18,446 bases of DNA from CAZAOY01 sp964486925 (GTDB lineage Bacteria; Bacillota; Clostridia; Oscillospirales; Ruminococcaceae), in contig CAZAOY010000049.1 of NCBI GenBank assembly GCA_964486925.1, forward strand, positions 1 through 18,446, in the 5' to 3' direction. Shown here in pieces: positions 1 to 6,223 of the stretch (the first letter of the stretch is position 1; each line of letters opens with the position of its first letter). A program made the translations under genes and the position numbers. The notes beneath the pieces were generated by a model. That model was not told where the DNA came from. It made no database searches and was given only the letters and a program-made list of their open reading frames with translations.

Positions 1-26
1 TTTACAAATATTTTGAATTTATCATG

Positions 27-55
27 TTGACAAGTAGCACAATGTGTGGTATAAT
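27..55 (+). promoter_or_regulatory. sigma-A promoter of the rplU operon
   Basis: A perfect TTGACA (27–32) lies 17 bp from a perfect TATAAT (50–55). The spacer ends in TGG, which makes an extended -10 (TGn). Transcription should start near 62. This is about as strong a housekeeping promoter as can be written, which suits ribosomal protein genes. Confidence 0.93.
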
Positions 56-61
56 TTTATA

Positions 62-169
62 GCCGCATATATTTAGGACTAAGCAGGGTATTTTATCTGG
101 GCTTTTGCTGATAATACTATTATCCTCTCCTAAAATAGCGAGATTATAGAAAAGGCAGGTGCCTGTAGA
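62..169 (+). promoter_or_regulatory. 5' leader of rplU, probable L21 leader
   Basis: About 108 nt of untranslated RNA lie between the predicted start site and rplU. It contains an inverted repeat GATAATA/TATTATC (110–116 and 118–124). Just before the gene is GGCAGGTGCC, which holds the ribosome binding site AGGTG (157–161), 8 nt from the ATG. Firmicutes rplU operons usually carry a structured L21 leader thought to bind the protein for autoregulation. Position and length fit, but I could not score it against the family model. Confidence 0.5.
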
Positions 170-478
170 ATGTATGCAATAATTGAAACCGGCGGTAAGC
201 AATACCGTGTAAGCGAGGGCGACGTTGTTTTTATCGAAAAACTTGATGTAGAGGCAGATAGCGAGTACACCTTTGATAAGGTAGTAGCTGTAGGTCCAGA
301 GAATGCTAAGATCGGTCTTCCTTATGTTGATGGTGCAACTGTAAAAGCTACTGTACTAAAGAATGGTAGAGCTAAGAAGATTACTGTTTTCACCTATAAG
401 CCTAAGAAAAGCGTTAGCCGTAAAATGGGTCATAGACAACCATATACACAGGTTCGTATTGAAGCGATAAACGCTTAA
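170..478 (+). CDS. rplU: 50S ribosomal protein L21
   Basis: This 102-aa protein is the usual length for L21. It begins MYAIIETGGKQYRV, the hallmark N-terminus, and carries the basic C-terminal stretch YKPKKSVSRKMGHRQPYTQV typical of the family's 23S rRNA-binding part. The start has the AGGTG binding site 8 nt upstream. It is first in the rplU–prp–rpmA transcription unit behind a consensus promoter. A small inverted repeat AAGCG/CGCTT (462–466 and 472–476) straddles the stop codon. The next gene begins 3 nt after the stop without an evident binding site of its own, so translational coupling is likely. Confidence 0.98.
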   Translation: MYAIIETGGKQYRVSEGDVVFIEKLDVEADSEYTFDKVVAVGPENAKIGLPYVDGATVKATVLKNGRAKKITVFTYKPKKSVSRKMGHRQPYTQVRIEAINA

Positions 479-481
479 ATA

Positions 482-799
482 ATGACTAGGGTAGAGTTTT
501 TCTTATCTGATGAGATTATCTGCGGCTTTTGTGTCAAAGGGCATTCGGGCTATGATATTTCGGGATTAGATATTGTTTGTGCTGCTGTATCTTCGGCAGT
601 TGAACTAACCGCTAACGGTATAACCGAGATTGCTAAAGCTAAGGCCGAGGTTGTGGTTAAGGCAAATGAGGTTCGGCTTCATCTGCTTGAGCTTACAAAC
701 GAGCCGGCTTTAATGATGTTAAAATCGTTACGGTTACATTTGGAATTGTTAGCGTCGGATTATCCCGACAACATTTCATTAAATGATATGGAGGTTTAA
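482..799 (+). CDS. prp: Ribosomal-processing cysteine protease Prp
   Basis: This 105-aa protein is the small cysteine protease that trims the N-terminal extension of L27 in Firmicutes and allied phyla; in Staphylococcus aureus the cleavage is essential. The family pattern is visible: GHSGYDISGLDIVCAAVS contains the catalytic pair His21 and Cys33. It sits between rplU and rpmA, exactly where the family is normally found, and its substrate is the next gene. No Shine-Dalgarno sequence precedes the ATG, which starts 3 nt after the rplU stop, so it is probably translated by coupling. The end of the gene (ATGGAGG) supplies the binding site for rpmA. Confidence 0.96.
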   Translation: MTRVEFFLSDEIICGFCVKGHSGYDISGLDIVCAAVSSAVELTANGITEIAKAKAEVVVKANEVRLHLLELTNEPALMMLKSLRLHLELLASDYPDNISLNDMEV

Positions 800-803
800 C
801 ATA

Positions 804-1085
804 ATGTTAAGATTAGGTATACAGTTTTTCGCACACAAAAAAGGTGTGGGTTCAACTAAAAACGGACGTGACTCCGAAGCAAAACGTCTTGGCGCTAAAA
901 GAGCTGACGGTCAATACGTTCTGGCTGGTAATATTTTAGTACGTCAACGTGGTACACACATCCATCCGGGTGAAGGTGTAGGACGCGGTTCTGATGATAC
1001 TCTTTTCGCTAAGGTTAACGGTACAGTAAGATTTGAACGTCTTGGCAGAGATCGTAAAAAAGTTAGCGTTTACGCTGCACAGTAG
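804..1085 (+). CDS. rpmA: 50S ribosomal protein L27 precursor
   Basis: This 93-aa protein begins MLRLGIQFFAHKKGVGSTKN. The first nine residues are the Firmicutes extension, and the Prp site lies between FF and AHKKG, so mature L27 would start at Ala10. The rest is the compact basic L27 fold (GTHIHPGEGVGRGSDDTLFA), whose N-terminus reaches the peptidyl-transferase centre. I chose the ATG at 804 over an in-frame ATG at 783. It matches the family N-terminus and has GGAGG (790–794) upstream, while the earlier one would overlap the end of prp. A terminator follows downstream. Confidence 0.97.
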   Translation: MLRLGIQFFAHKKGVGSTKNGRDSEAKRLGAKRADGQYVLAGNILVRQRGTHIHPGEGVGRGSDDTLFAKVNGTVRFERLGRDRKKVSVYAAQ

Positions 1086-1093
1086 TTTCTTCA

Positions 1094-1115
1094 CACGTTA
1101 AGCGATGTTAACGTG
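1094..1115 (+). other. Stem-loop just after rpmA
   Basis: A perfect 8-bp inverted repeat, CACGTTAA (1094–1101) and TTAACGTG (1108–1115), encloses a 6-nt loop. It lies 8 nt after the rpmA stop and has no T tract. It is more likely a 3'-end protecting hairpin or a second element of the termination region than a terminator by itself. Confidence 0.5.
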
Positions 1116-1155
1116 AGTGTTATTACGTGTATAAAATGTAAAATCAGTAGAGTTA

Positions 1156-1180
1156 GGGCAGCATATATGCTGCCCCTTTT
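1156..1180 (+). terminator. Intrinsic terminator of rplU–prp–rpmA
   Basis: The self-complementary GGGCAGCATATATGCTGCCC (1156–1175) forms a GC-rich stem and is followed by CTTTTG. It separates the ribosomal protein operon from obg, so obg probably has its own promoter or depends on readthrough. Confidence 0.85.
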
Positions 1181-1248
1181 GTTACAATAATACTTATTAG
1201 AACACCGTAGTAGGATAACACTAATATACACCCGCCTTCGGAGAAAGC

Positions 1249-1269
1249 TTATATCTACCAGAGATATAA
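1249..1269 (+). other. Stem-loop in the obg upstream region
   Basis: TTATATCT (1249–1256) and AGATATAA (1262–1269) pair perfectly across a 5-nt loop. It lies about 60 nt before the obg start. A TCCTT (1284–1288) downstream could pair with AAGGA (1302–1306). I found no convincing sigma-A promoter between 1176 and 1310. Confidence 0.35.
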
Positions 1270-1310
1270 AGATAAACCAATGCTCCTTTGCGGTTTAGAA
1301 TAAGGACAGT

Positions 1311-1343
1311 ATGAAAGAAGGTAATAACAATTTTTATAGATAA
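1311..1343 (+). CDS. Possible upstream ORF overlapping the obg start
   Basis: An ATG at 1311 with AAGGA 4 nt upstream opens a 10-codon frame reading MKEGNNNFYR and stopping at TAA 1341–1343. It overlaps the obg ribosome binding site and the first codons of obg in another frame. It may be a leader peptide, or the 5' part of obg if a +1 shift occurs at the five-T run (1331–1335). It may also be chance. Nothing but position and binding site supports it. Confidence 0.3.
   Translation: MKEGNNNFYR
1316..1321 (+). promoter_or_regulatory. Ribosome binding site that fixes the AUU start of obg
   Basis: AGAAGG matches AGGAGG at five of six positions and sits 8 nt before the ATT at 1330. This is optimal spacing, and no ATG, GTG, TTG or CTG occurs in the obg frame before codon 47. 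The site therefore points at the ATT as initiator. Confidence 0.65.
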
Positions 1344-2598
1344 AGCAAAGATAACGGTAAAGGCCGGTGACGGCGGGAATGGAGCGGTATCCTTCCACCG
1401 TGAAAAATATGTAAACTCAGGAGGCCCTGACGGCGGCGACGGCGGACGGGGCGGAAACGTCGTCTTTATGGTAGACAGCAACATGTCTACCCTTATGGAC
1501 TTTAGATACAAACGTACCTTTGCGGCAAAGAATGGTGATAACGGCGGTGCAAGACAATGTTCCGGACGTTCGGCAGAGGATCTTATCGTAAAGGTACCGC
1601 AGGGTACCTTGGTAAAATGCGCAAACACAGGCAGGCTTATAGCAGACCTATCCACCCCAGAGCCAGTTATAATAGCTAAAGGCGGTAAAGGAGGAGCAGG
1701 TAACCAACACTTTGCCACCCCTACCCGCCAGATCCCACGTTTTGCAAAGCCTGGAACTAAAGGCGAGGTAATCGAGATTAATCTAGAGCTTAAACTTCTG
1801 GCTGATGTGGGGCTTGTAGGGTTTCCTAACGTTGGAAAATCCACCCTTATATCGGTAGTAAGTGCGGCAAAACCGGTTATCGCAAACTACCATTTTACAA
1901 CCCTAACTCCTGTGCTTGGTGTAGTGCAGATTAGCGATATCCAAAGCTTTGTAATGGCGGATATCCCAGGACTTATCGAGGGTGCAAGCGACGGTATCGG
2001 TCTAGGACACGAGTTTTTACGCCATGTTGAGCGTTGTAGACTTATCGTTCACGTAGTAGACGTGTCCGGTATTGAAGGACGTGACCCTAAAGAAGATTTT
2101 TTAGCGATAAACAAGGAGCTTGCTAACTTTAGTGCTGAGCTAGCCGAACGCAAACAGATTGTAGTAGCAAACAAATGTGACCTAGCTACCCCTGAACAGA
2201 TTGCTGAATTTAAAGCATTCGTTACAGAAAAGGGATACCCATTCTTTGAAATCTCCGCCGCAACCACCCAAAACACAAAGGAGCTTGTGCTACAGATAGC
2301 CACCGAACTTGAATCTTTACCACCGATTAAGCAGTACGAGCCTGACCCTATCCTACAGCCTGTGGAGAAGGCAGACAACATGGCATTTACCGCAGAGCTT
2401 ATCGATGGAGTTTACACTGTAGAATCCGAGTTTATCGACAACATCCTAAACAGCGTAAACCTAGACGATTACGAATCGCTACAGTACTTTCAGCGTATGC
2501 TTCGCACCAGCGGTATTATCGACAAGCTTGAAGCTATGGGTATCGACGAAGGCGACCCTGTAAATGTATGCGGTATTGAATTTGAGTTTATCTATTAA
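1330..2598 (+). CDS. obg: GTPase Obg/CgtA with apparent AUU start codon
   Basis: Obg is an essential ribosome-associated GTPase of 50S assembly and stress control. Read from the ATT at 1330 the protein is 422 aa, normal for Firmicutes. It has a glycine-rich Obg fold (FIDKAKITVKAGDGGNG onward, residues 2–158), a G domain with GFPNVGKST from residue 164, DIPG followed by the DGIGLGHEFL switch II, and NKCD. A C-terminal OCT domain runs from about residue 345. The first in-frame ATG (1468) would delete 46 residues of the Obg fold, so it cannot be the true start. An in-frame TGA at 1312 limits extension upstream. Homologues begin MFID or MFVD, so ATT occupies the initiator position. Frameshift from the upstream ORF or a base error are alternatives. 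mrnC follows 12 nt after the stop. Confidence 0.95.
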   Translation: MFIDKAKITVKAGDGGNGAVSFHREKYVNSGGPDGGDGGRGGNVVFMVDSNMSTLMDFRYKRTFAAKNGDNGGARQCSGRSAEDLIVKVPQGTLVKCANTGRLIADLSTPEPVIIAKGGKGGAGNQHFATPTRQIPRFAKPGTKGEVIEINLELKLLADVGLVGFPNVGKSTLISVVSAAKPVIANYHFTTLTPVLGVVQISDIQSFVMADIPGLIEGASDGIGLGHEFLRHVERCRLIVHVVDVSGIEGRDPKEDFLAINKELANFSAELAERKQIVVANKCDLATPEQIAEFKAFVTEKGYPFFEISAATTQNTKELVLQIATELESLPPIKQYEPDPILQPVEKADNMAFTAELIDGVYTVESEFIDNILNSVNLDDYESLQYFQRMLRTSGIIDKLEAMGIDEGDPVNVCGIEFEFIY

Positions 2599-2610
2599 AG
2601 CGAGGTACTA

Positions 2611-3021
2611 ATGCAGGATATACTATCAGCTTCACCAGACAGCACACTAAAACCAAATAGCTACAGCCCTTTGTCCCTTGCATATTTGGGGGATTGTGTA
2701 TATGAGATGCTCGTTCGGGAAAAGATAATGAAAACCGCAAACATGCCGGTTAAAAAGCTACACCAAAAGACCGTGTCCTATGTATGTGCCGATTCGCAGG
2801 CTAGAGCACTGGATTTAATACTTCCTATCCTATCCGAGGATGAAGTAGCGGTGTATAAGCGTGGTAGAAACGCAGGTGGTAACAACGTTCCTAAGAATGC
2901 TGACAAATCCACCTACCACAAAGCAACCGGATTTGAAGCGCTACTGGGATATCTCTACCTTGCAGGCAACACAGCACGGATACTCGATCTGTTTCATATA
3001 ATAGAAAATAACCATGATTAA
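2611..3021 (+). CDS. mrnC: Mini-ribonuclease III (MrnC)
   Basis: This 136-aa protein is a stand-alone RNase III catalytic domain without the double-stranded RNA-binding domain. In Bacillus subtilis it matures the 3' and 5' ends of 23S rRNA. Visible motifs are LAYLGDCVYEMLVREK (the signature acidic Asp-Glu helix), KRGRNAGGNNVPKNADKSTYHKATG, and FEALLGYLYL with the second acidic metal-binding Glu. The start has GCGAGGT about 5 nt upstream. It lies 12 nt behind obg in the same orientation, so the two are probably cotranscribed, linking two 50S maturation factors. In many Firmicutes mrnC instead lies beside cysS and the rlmB-type methyltransferase gene. Confidence 0.94.
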   Translation: MQDILSASPDSTLKPNSYSPLSLAYLGDCVYEMLVREKIMKTANMPVKKLHQKTVSYVCADSQARALDLILPILSEDEVAVYKRGRNAGGNNVPKNADKSTYHKATGFEALLGYLYLAGNTARILDLFHIIENNHD

Positions 3022-3115
3022 CTATGCAAACTAGATAAATTGGCAGTTATTAGCAAAACAAATGTCTAATATAACAGTCCCATCTATTGCCCAGACCACA
3101 AACCTAGGAGTATAT

Positions 3116-3994
3116 ATGCCAAAAAATTCTCTTAAGAATAAAGAATACTTTATTACCTATAGTCTTGATATCCTCGTGACCTTAATCGGCACAGGTGTCT
3201 TTGCCTTTGGTATCTACTATTTTGTTGCACCAAATAACTTTGCACCAGGAGGGGTAAGTGGTATTGCTATTATCGCAAGCCACCTAACCCCATTATCTGT
3301 AGGTACAATTAACCTACTTATTAACATCCCGCTGTTTATCCTTGGGATCTTTAAACTGGGCAAACACTTTATGTTAAAAACCCTAATCTCGATCCTTAGC
3401 TTTTCAATCTTTATGAACTATATCTTTATCCCTATCCCTGTCTATACCGACGATATATTCCTTGCGGCTATCTTTGGCGGCGTCCTATGCGGAGTTGGGA
3501 TAGGTATGGTGCTGTCACGATTTAGCTCCACAGGAGGTATGGATATTGTAAACAAGATTGTAAGCAAAGCAATGCCCCACCTAAAGCTAGGGATTGTAAT
3601 GCTTGTTGGGGACGTTATCATCGTGCTAATCTCGATGATTGTATTTAGAAGTATTAATTCGGGATTATACGCCTTTATCTGCTTATTTATCTGTGCCCAG
3701 TCGCTTAATGCGGTGCTTTACGGACTGGATCAGGGGATGTTACTGCATATCATCTCGGATAAATCGCAGGATATATCCCATGAGATTATAAACTCTCTAG
3801 ACAGAGGAGCTACCATTGTAGATGGTAAAGGAGCTTACACCGGCAACAAAAAATCCTTTATCCTTTGCGCTATCCGCCAAACCCAATACTACAAGGTTAA
3901 AAAACTTGTCTACTCAATAGACCCTAAGGCATTTATTATCGTAACCCAATCTAAAGAGGTTATGGGTGAAGGATTTAAATCAATTGATGAATAA
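3116..3994 (+). CDS. YitT family membrane protein with C-terminal DUF2179
   Basis: The 292-aa protein has an N-terminal set of about five to six hydrophobic segments (residues 10–195), including PNNFAPGGVSGIA and FSSTGGMDIV, both typical of YitT proteins. A soluble C-terminal domain of the DUF2179 type follows (RGATIVDGKGAYTGNKKSFILCAI, ending near DPKAFIIVTQSKEVMGEGF). The function of the family is unproven; a transport role has been suggested. I chose the ATG at 3116 because TAGGAG lies 5 nt upstream. An earlier in-frame ATG at 3062 has no binding site and would add 18 atypical residues. It is 94 nt past mrnC and ends before a convergent terminator. Confidence 0.88.
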   Translation: MPKNSLKNKEYFITYSLDILVTLIGTGVFAFGIYYFVAPNNFAPGGVSGIAIIASHLTPLSVGTINLLINIPLFILGIFKLGKHFMLKTLISILSFSIFMNYIFIPIPVYTDDIFLAAIFGGVLCGVGIGMVLSRFSSTGGMDIVNKIVSKAMPHLKLGIVMLVGDVIIVLISMIVFRSINSGLYAFICLFICAQSLNAVLYGLDQGMLLHIISDKSQDISHEIINSLDRGATIVDGKGAYTGNKKSFILCAIRQTQYYKVKKLVYSIDPKAFIIVTQSKEVMGEGFKSIDE

Positions 3995-4068
3995 TATAAA
4001 AATAGCTTCGCAGATGTATGTAACCATAAATTATACTACATCCCTTAATAGCTACTAACAACATAACA

Positions 4069-4109
4069 AAAAGCTGTAACCTAGTGATAACCACTACGCT
4101 ACAGCTTTT
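4069..4109. terminator. Bidirectional terminator between yitT and the SDR gene
   Basis: AAAAGCTGTA (4069–4078) and TACAGCTTTT (4100–4109) form a 10-bp stem. Inside it TAGTG and CACTA can pair again. Read rightward it is followed by ATTTAT. Read leftward the stem ends in a run of five T. It serves the converging genes on both sides. Confidence 0.82.
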
Positions 4110-4122
4110 ATTTATACCTAAG

Positions 4123-4884
4123 TTAAATGCAGGGCATAACAGTTCCGCCGCTTACAGGAAGATATACCCCTGTTATGTAATCTGCGAGATCACTCGCTAA
4201 AAATGCTACCGCATTTGCTACCTCTAGATCGGTGCCACGACGTTTCATCGGTATCCTCTCGTCGGTTGCCGCCTTTTCAGTGCCGTTTTCTCTATCTCTG
4301 TCACTTATAGTCCACCCCGGAGCTACCTGATTAACCGTAACGTTAAACTCTCCAACCTCTTTAGCAAGCACCCTAAGCACCCCATCCATCCCACGTTTTC
4401 CCGCAACGTAGGCAGACTGGGTCACCCAGTTTTGCATTGCACATTCGGTATTTATCCCGATAACCCGACCAAACCGATTATCCACCATATGTGGAACAAA
4501 AGCCTTTGACATGTTAACGTTATGCAAAACACAGCTTTCAAACTGGCTTACATAATCCTTTACCTCTTGCTCTAGCACAGTAGTCCAGCTGTACTGTATT
4601 ACCGAGTTGTTTACAATAATATCAGGCATGGTAAACTCTCTAGAGATAGTATCCGCCATCTGCATAACGCTGTCTAGCTTTGTGACGTCCGCCGATATAG
4701 TGTAAGCTTTAACACCTATAGCCTCTATCTCTTGCTTTATCTCCTTAGCCTTATTGCCGTTAGTATGGTAGTGTACTATTACATCCGCTCCCGCGTTAGC
4801 GAGGGTTTTAGCAATCACCCTGCCTAGCTGACCTGTAGCACCTGTAACAAGTGCAGTCTTGCCGCTTAAGTCTATAGCTAACAT
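4123..4884 (-). CDS. Short-chain dehydrogenase/reductase (FabG-like), Thr at the catalytic Ser position
   Basis: This 253-aa classical SDR has the nucleotide-binding TGATGQLG near residue 14, ADVTKLD, an NNS in place of NNAG, the helix-4 Asn (NVNMSKAF) and the YVAGK (YxxxK) active site. The family C-terminus ITGVYLPVSGG is also present. Counting 13 residues back from the active-site Tyr, where the catalytic Ser belongs, gives Thr (INTECAMQNW). Thr can sometimes replace Ser, so activity is plausible but not certain. The start chosen is the ATG at 4884, with AGAGG 11 nt upstream. An in-frame ATG at 4905 has no binding site. It lies 131 nt downstream of pduL on the same strand. The substrate cannot be told; similarity to FabG does not mean fatty acid synthesis here. 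Confidence 0.88.
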   Translation of the reverse strand: MLAIDLSGKTALVTGATGQLGRVIAKTLANAGADVIVHYHTNGNKAKEIKQEIEAIGVKAYTISADVTKLDSVMQMADTISREFTMPDIIVNNSVIQYSWTTVLEQEVKDYVSQFESCVLHNVNMSKAFVPHMVDNRFGRVIGINTECAMQNWVTQSAYVAGKRGMDGVLRVLAKEVGEFNVTVNQVAPGWTISDRDRENGTEKAATDERIPMKRRGTDLEVANAVAFLASDLADYITGVYLPVSGGTVMPCI

Positions 4885-4937
4885 ATTAACACTAACCTCT
4901 TTCATATAATATATATGTATCTTCTATACTATTGCCT

Positions 4938-4974
4938 TGAATTTAAATATCGCCATTTTTGATCTGAATTTAAA
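4938..4974. repeat. 10-bp direct repeat upstream of the SDR gene
   Basis: TGAATTTAAA occurs at 4938–4947 and again at 4965–4974, a 27-bp register, in the 131-bp gap between the SDR gene and pduL. It could be a regulator site for the SDR gene, but the sequence is very AT-rich and may be coincidence. Confidence 0.3.
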
Positions 4975-5015
4975 GTAGATAGCAAAAGAAATGCAAAGCT
5001 AATACCACTAAACGC

Positions 5016-5591
5016 CTAAATAATAACGATCTCCCCAGATACCTCTCTGCCGCAGTTAGCCGCATTAGACTCATCAGTATCGATATGCATAGCCGCCGCA
5101 AAGTTATCATGTACACGTACTACTACATCGCCAAATATTAGCCCACGCTCAGGGTTGTCAAGCTTTACAGATACAATCTGTTTATCTGTTACATTAAGCT
5201 CTAATGCATCCTTTGGAGTTAGATGGATGTGGCGTTTTGCAACAATTACACCTTCCTCTAGTGTAACCTCTCCGCAAGGGCCGATAAGCTTACATCCGCC
5301 CGATCCCTTAATATCACCAGATTCACGTATAGGCGCATTGATACCAATCTTGCGAGCATCCGACATTGAGATCTCCACCTGTGTTGCTGGTCTTTCCGGA
5401 CCTAATATAGTAACCCCAGAGATCTCTCCCTTAGCTCCCACAACGGTAACTCGTTGCTCACAAGCAAACTGCCCAGGTTGGGATAGCTCCTTTTTATTAA
5501 TAAGCTTTGCATCAGCACCAAATAATGTAGCTAGATCCTCTTTTGTAACATGTAGATGTCTAGCAGAGGTTTCAACAATAAACTTTTTCAT
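5016..5591 (-). CDS. pduL: PduL-type phosphate propanoyltransferase / phosphotransacylase
   Basis: PduL enzymes interconvert acyl-CoA and acyl phosphate using two zinc ions; they are unrelated to Pta. This 191-aa copy shows the duplicated half-domains: VETSARHLHVTKEDL at the N-terminus, AKRHIHLTPKDAL in the second half (both His-x-His metal ligands), and MHIDTDESNAANCG near the end. It starts almost directly at the catalytic domain and lacks the N-terminal amphipathic tail that sends microcompartment PduLs into shells. No shell genes are nearby. I infer a cytosolic enzyme, probably making acetyl phosphate with an acetate kinase encoded elsewhere. The binding site AGGAGG sits 7 nt before the ATG. 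The 131-nt gap to the SDR gene leaves cotranscription uncertain. Confidence 0.92.
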   Translation of the reverse strand: MKKFIVETSARHLHVTKEDLATLFGADAKLINKKELSQPGQFACEQRVTVVGAKGEISGVTILGPERPATQVEISMSDARKIGINAPIRESGDIKGSGGCKLIGPCGEVTLEEGVIVAKRHIHLTPKDALELNVTDKQIVSVKLDNPERGLIFGDVVVRVHDNFAAAMHIDTDESNAANCGREVSGEIVII

Positions 5592-5912
5592 CCCTTTTCC
5601 TCCTAATATATTATTACATCAGCATAGACTATATAATTTGACAACTACCATCCTTAAACTGCTACATTGCAAATCTAATAATCAATACCAAAGACGTTAC
5701 ATATATTATATATTATTTCGTCTTAAAAAGCAAGGCTTTTTTAATAAATTTATAATACAGATACGATCCAATTCCATTGTATGGGGATACAGCTTTTGTA
5801 AACATATTAAGCCTACTGCATATAATGTAATAGTAACAATATAACTATCTGTTAGTATACTTAATGTGACCCAAAACAGACAAATGGTGATATCCATATT
5901 AAGGAGGAAACT
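5592..5912. other. Intergenic region between divergent pduL and the small-protein module
   Basis: This 321-bp gap is AT-rich and must hold divergent promoters. For the rightward genes, GTAACA (5833–5838) lies 17 bp from TATACT (5856–5861), a moderate sigma-A match. A lone TATAAT (5821–5826) has no good -35. A weak hairpin AAAAAGC/GCTTTTT (5725–5731 and 5735–5741, 3-nt loop) followed by T residues is present. I see no convincing pduL promoter and no credible gene; a 63-codon leftward frame has no binding site or family resemblance. Confidence 0.4.
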
Positions 5913-6140
5913 ATGCCAAACATTAATGACATGATTAACCAGGTGAGTAAAGCTCTAAATAAAAGCCCAGATGAGCTTGGCAAGGAACTAAAGAACGGAA
6001 ACGGTCAAAACTTACTTAACAACCTTAACCCTCAACTTAAGTCACAGGTTCAAAAGATGCTTTCAAACCCTGATACCCTAAAACAGTTAGCTAAAAATCC
6101 ACAGTTTAAAGAGCTTATCGCAAAGTTTACCAAAAAATAG
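5913..6140 (+). CDS. Small helical protein of unknown function (75 aa)
   Basis: I do not recognise a named family. The protein is soluble, Asn- and Lys-rich and predicted nearly all helical. It has an Asn-rich middle (ELKNGNGQNLLNNLNP) and two short similar helices, QVQKMLSNPDTLKQLAKNP and PQFKELIAKFTKK. The LSNPDTLKQLAKNPQFK pattern resembles the helix-turn-helix repeats of STI1/Hsp-organising modules. That is resemblance only. The ribosome binding site AAGGAGG, 6 nt before the ATG, is the best in this module. It is the first of three codirectional small genes at 5913–7082 and is likely cotranscribed with at least the next one. Confidence 0.8.
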   Translation: MPNINDMINQVSKALNKSPDELGKELKNGNGQNLLNNLNPQLKSQVQKMLSNPDTLKQLAKNPQFKELIAKFTKK

Positions 6141-6223
6141 CATAGTACCTGTATATATACACAAGCTTGCAAAACTACAGCTAACGGTTAAATCAAACTA
6201 CTGCGAAAGGGGGGCTTTCCAAG

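Noticed and set aside
1221..1844. 207-codon frame on the minus strand across obg
   Set aside because: It is antisense to the conserved obg coding sequence and its Pro/Ser-rich translation resembles no family.
1468..2598. obg starting at the first in-frame ATG (376 aa)
   Set aside because: It would remove 46 residues of the conserved glycine-rich Obg fold that is plainly encoded upstream in the same frame.
3062..3115. YitT protein starting at 3062
   Set aside because: No ribosome binding site precedes it, and the added 18 residues do not resemble the family. The ATG at 3116 has TAGGAG 5 nt upstream.
5155..5844. 229-codon frame on the plus strand across pduL and the intergenic region
   Set aside because: It is a shadow of pduL on the opposite strand and runs into AT-rich non-coding DNA without a binding site.
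5706..5897. 63-codon hydrophobic frame on the minus strand
   Set aside because: It has no ribosome binding site, overlaps the presumed promoter region of the small-protein module, and its hydrophobicity follows from AT-rich sequence.
6150..6161. TGTATATATACA palindrome between the first two small genes
   Set aside because: It is perfectly symmetrical but simple AT-alternating sequence, with no T tract or nearby promoter to give it a role.
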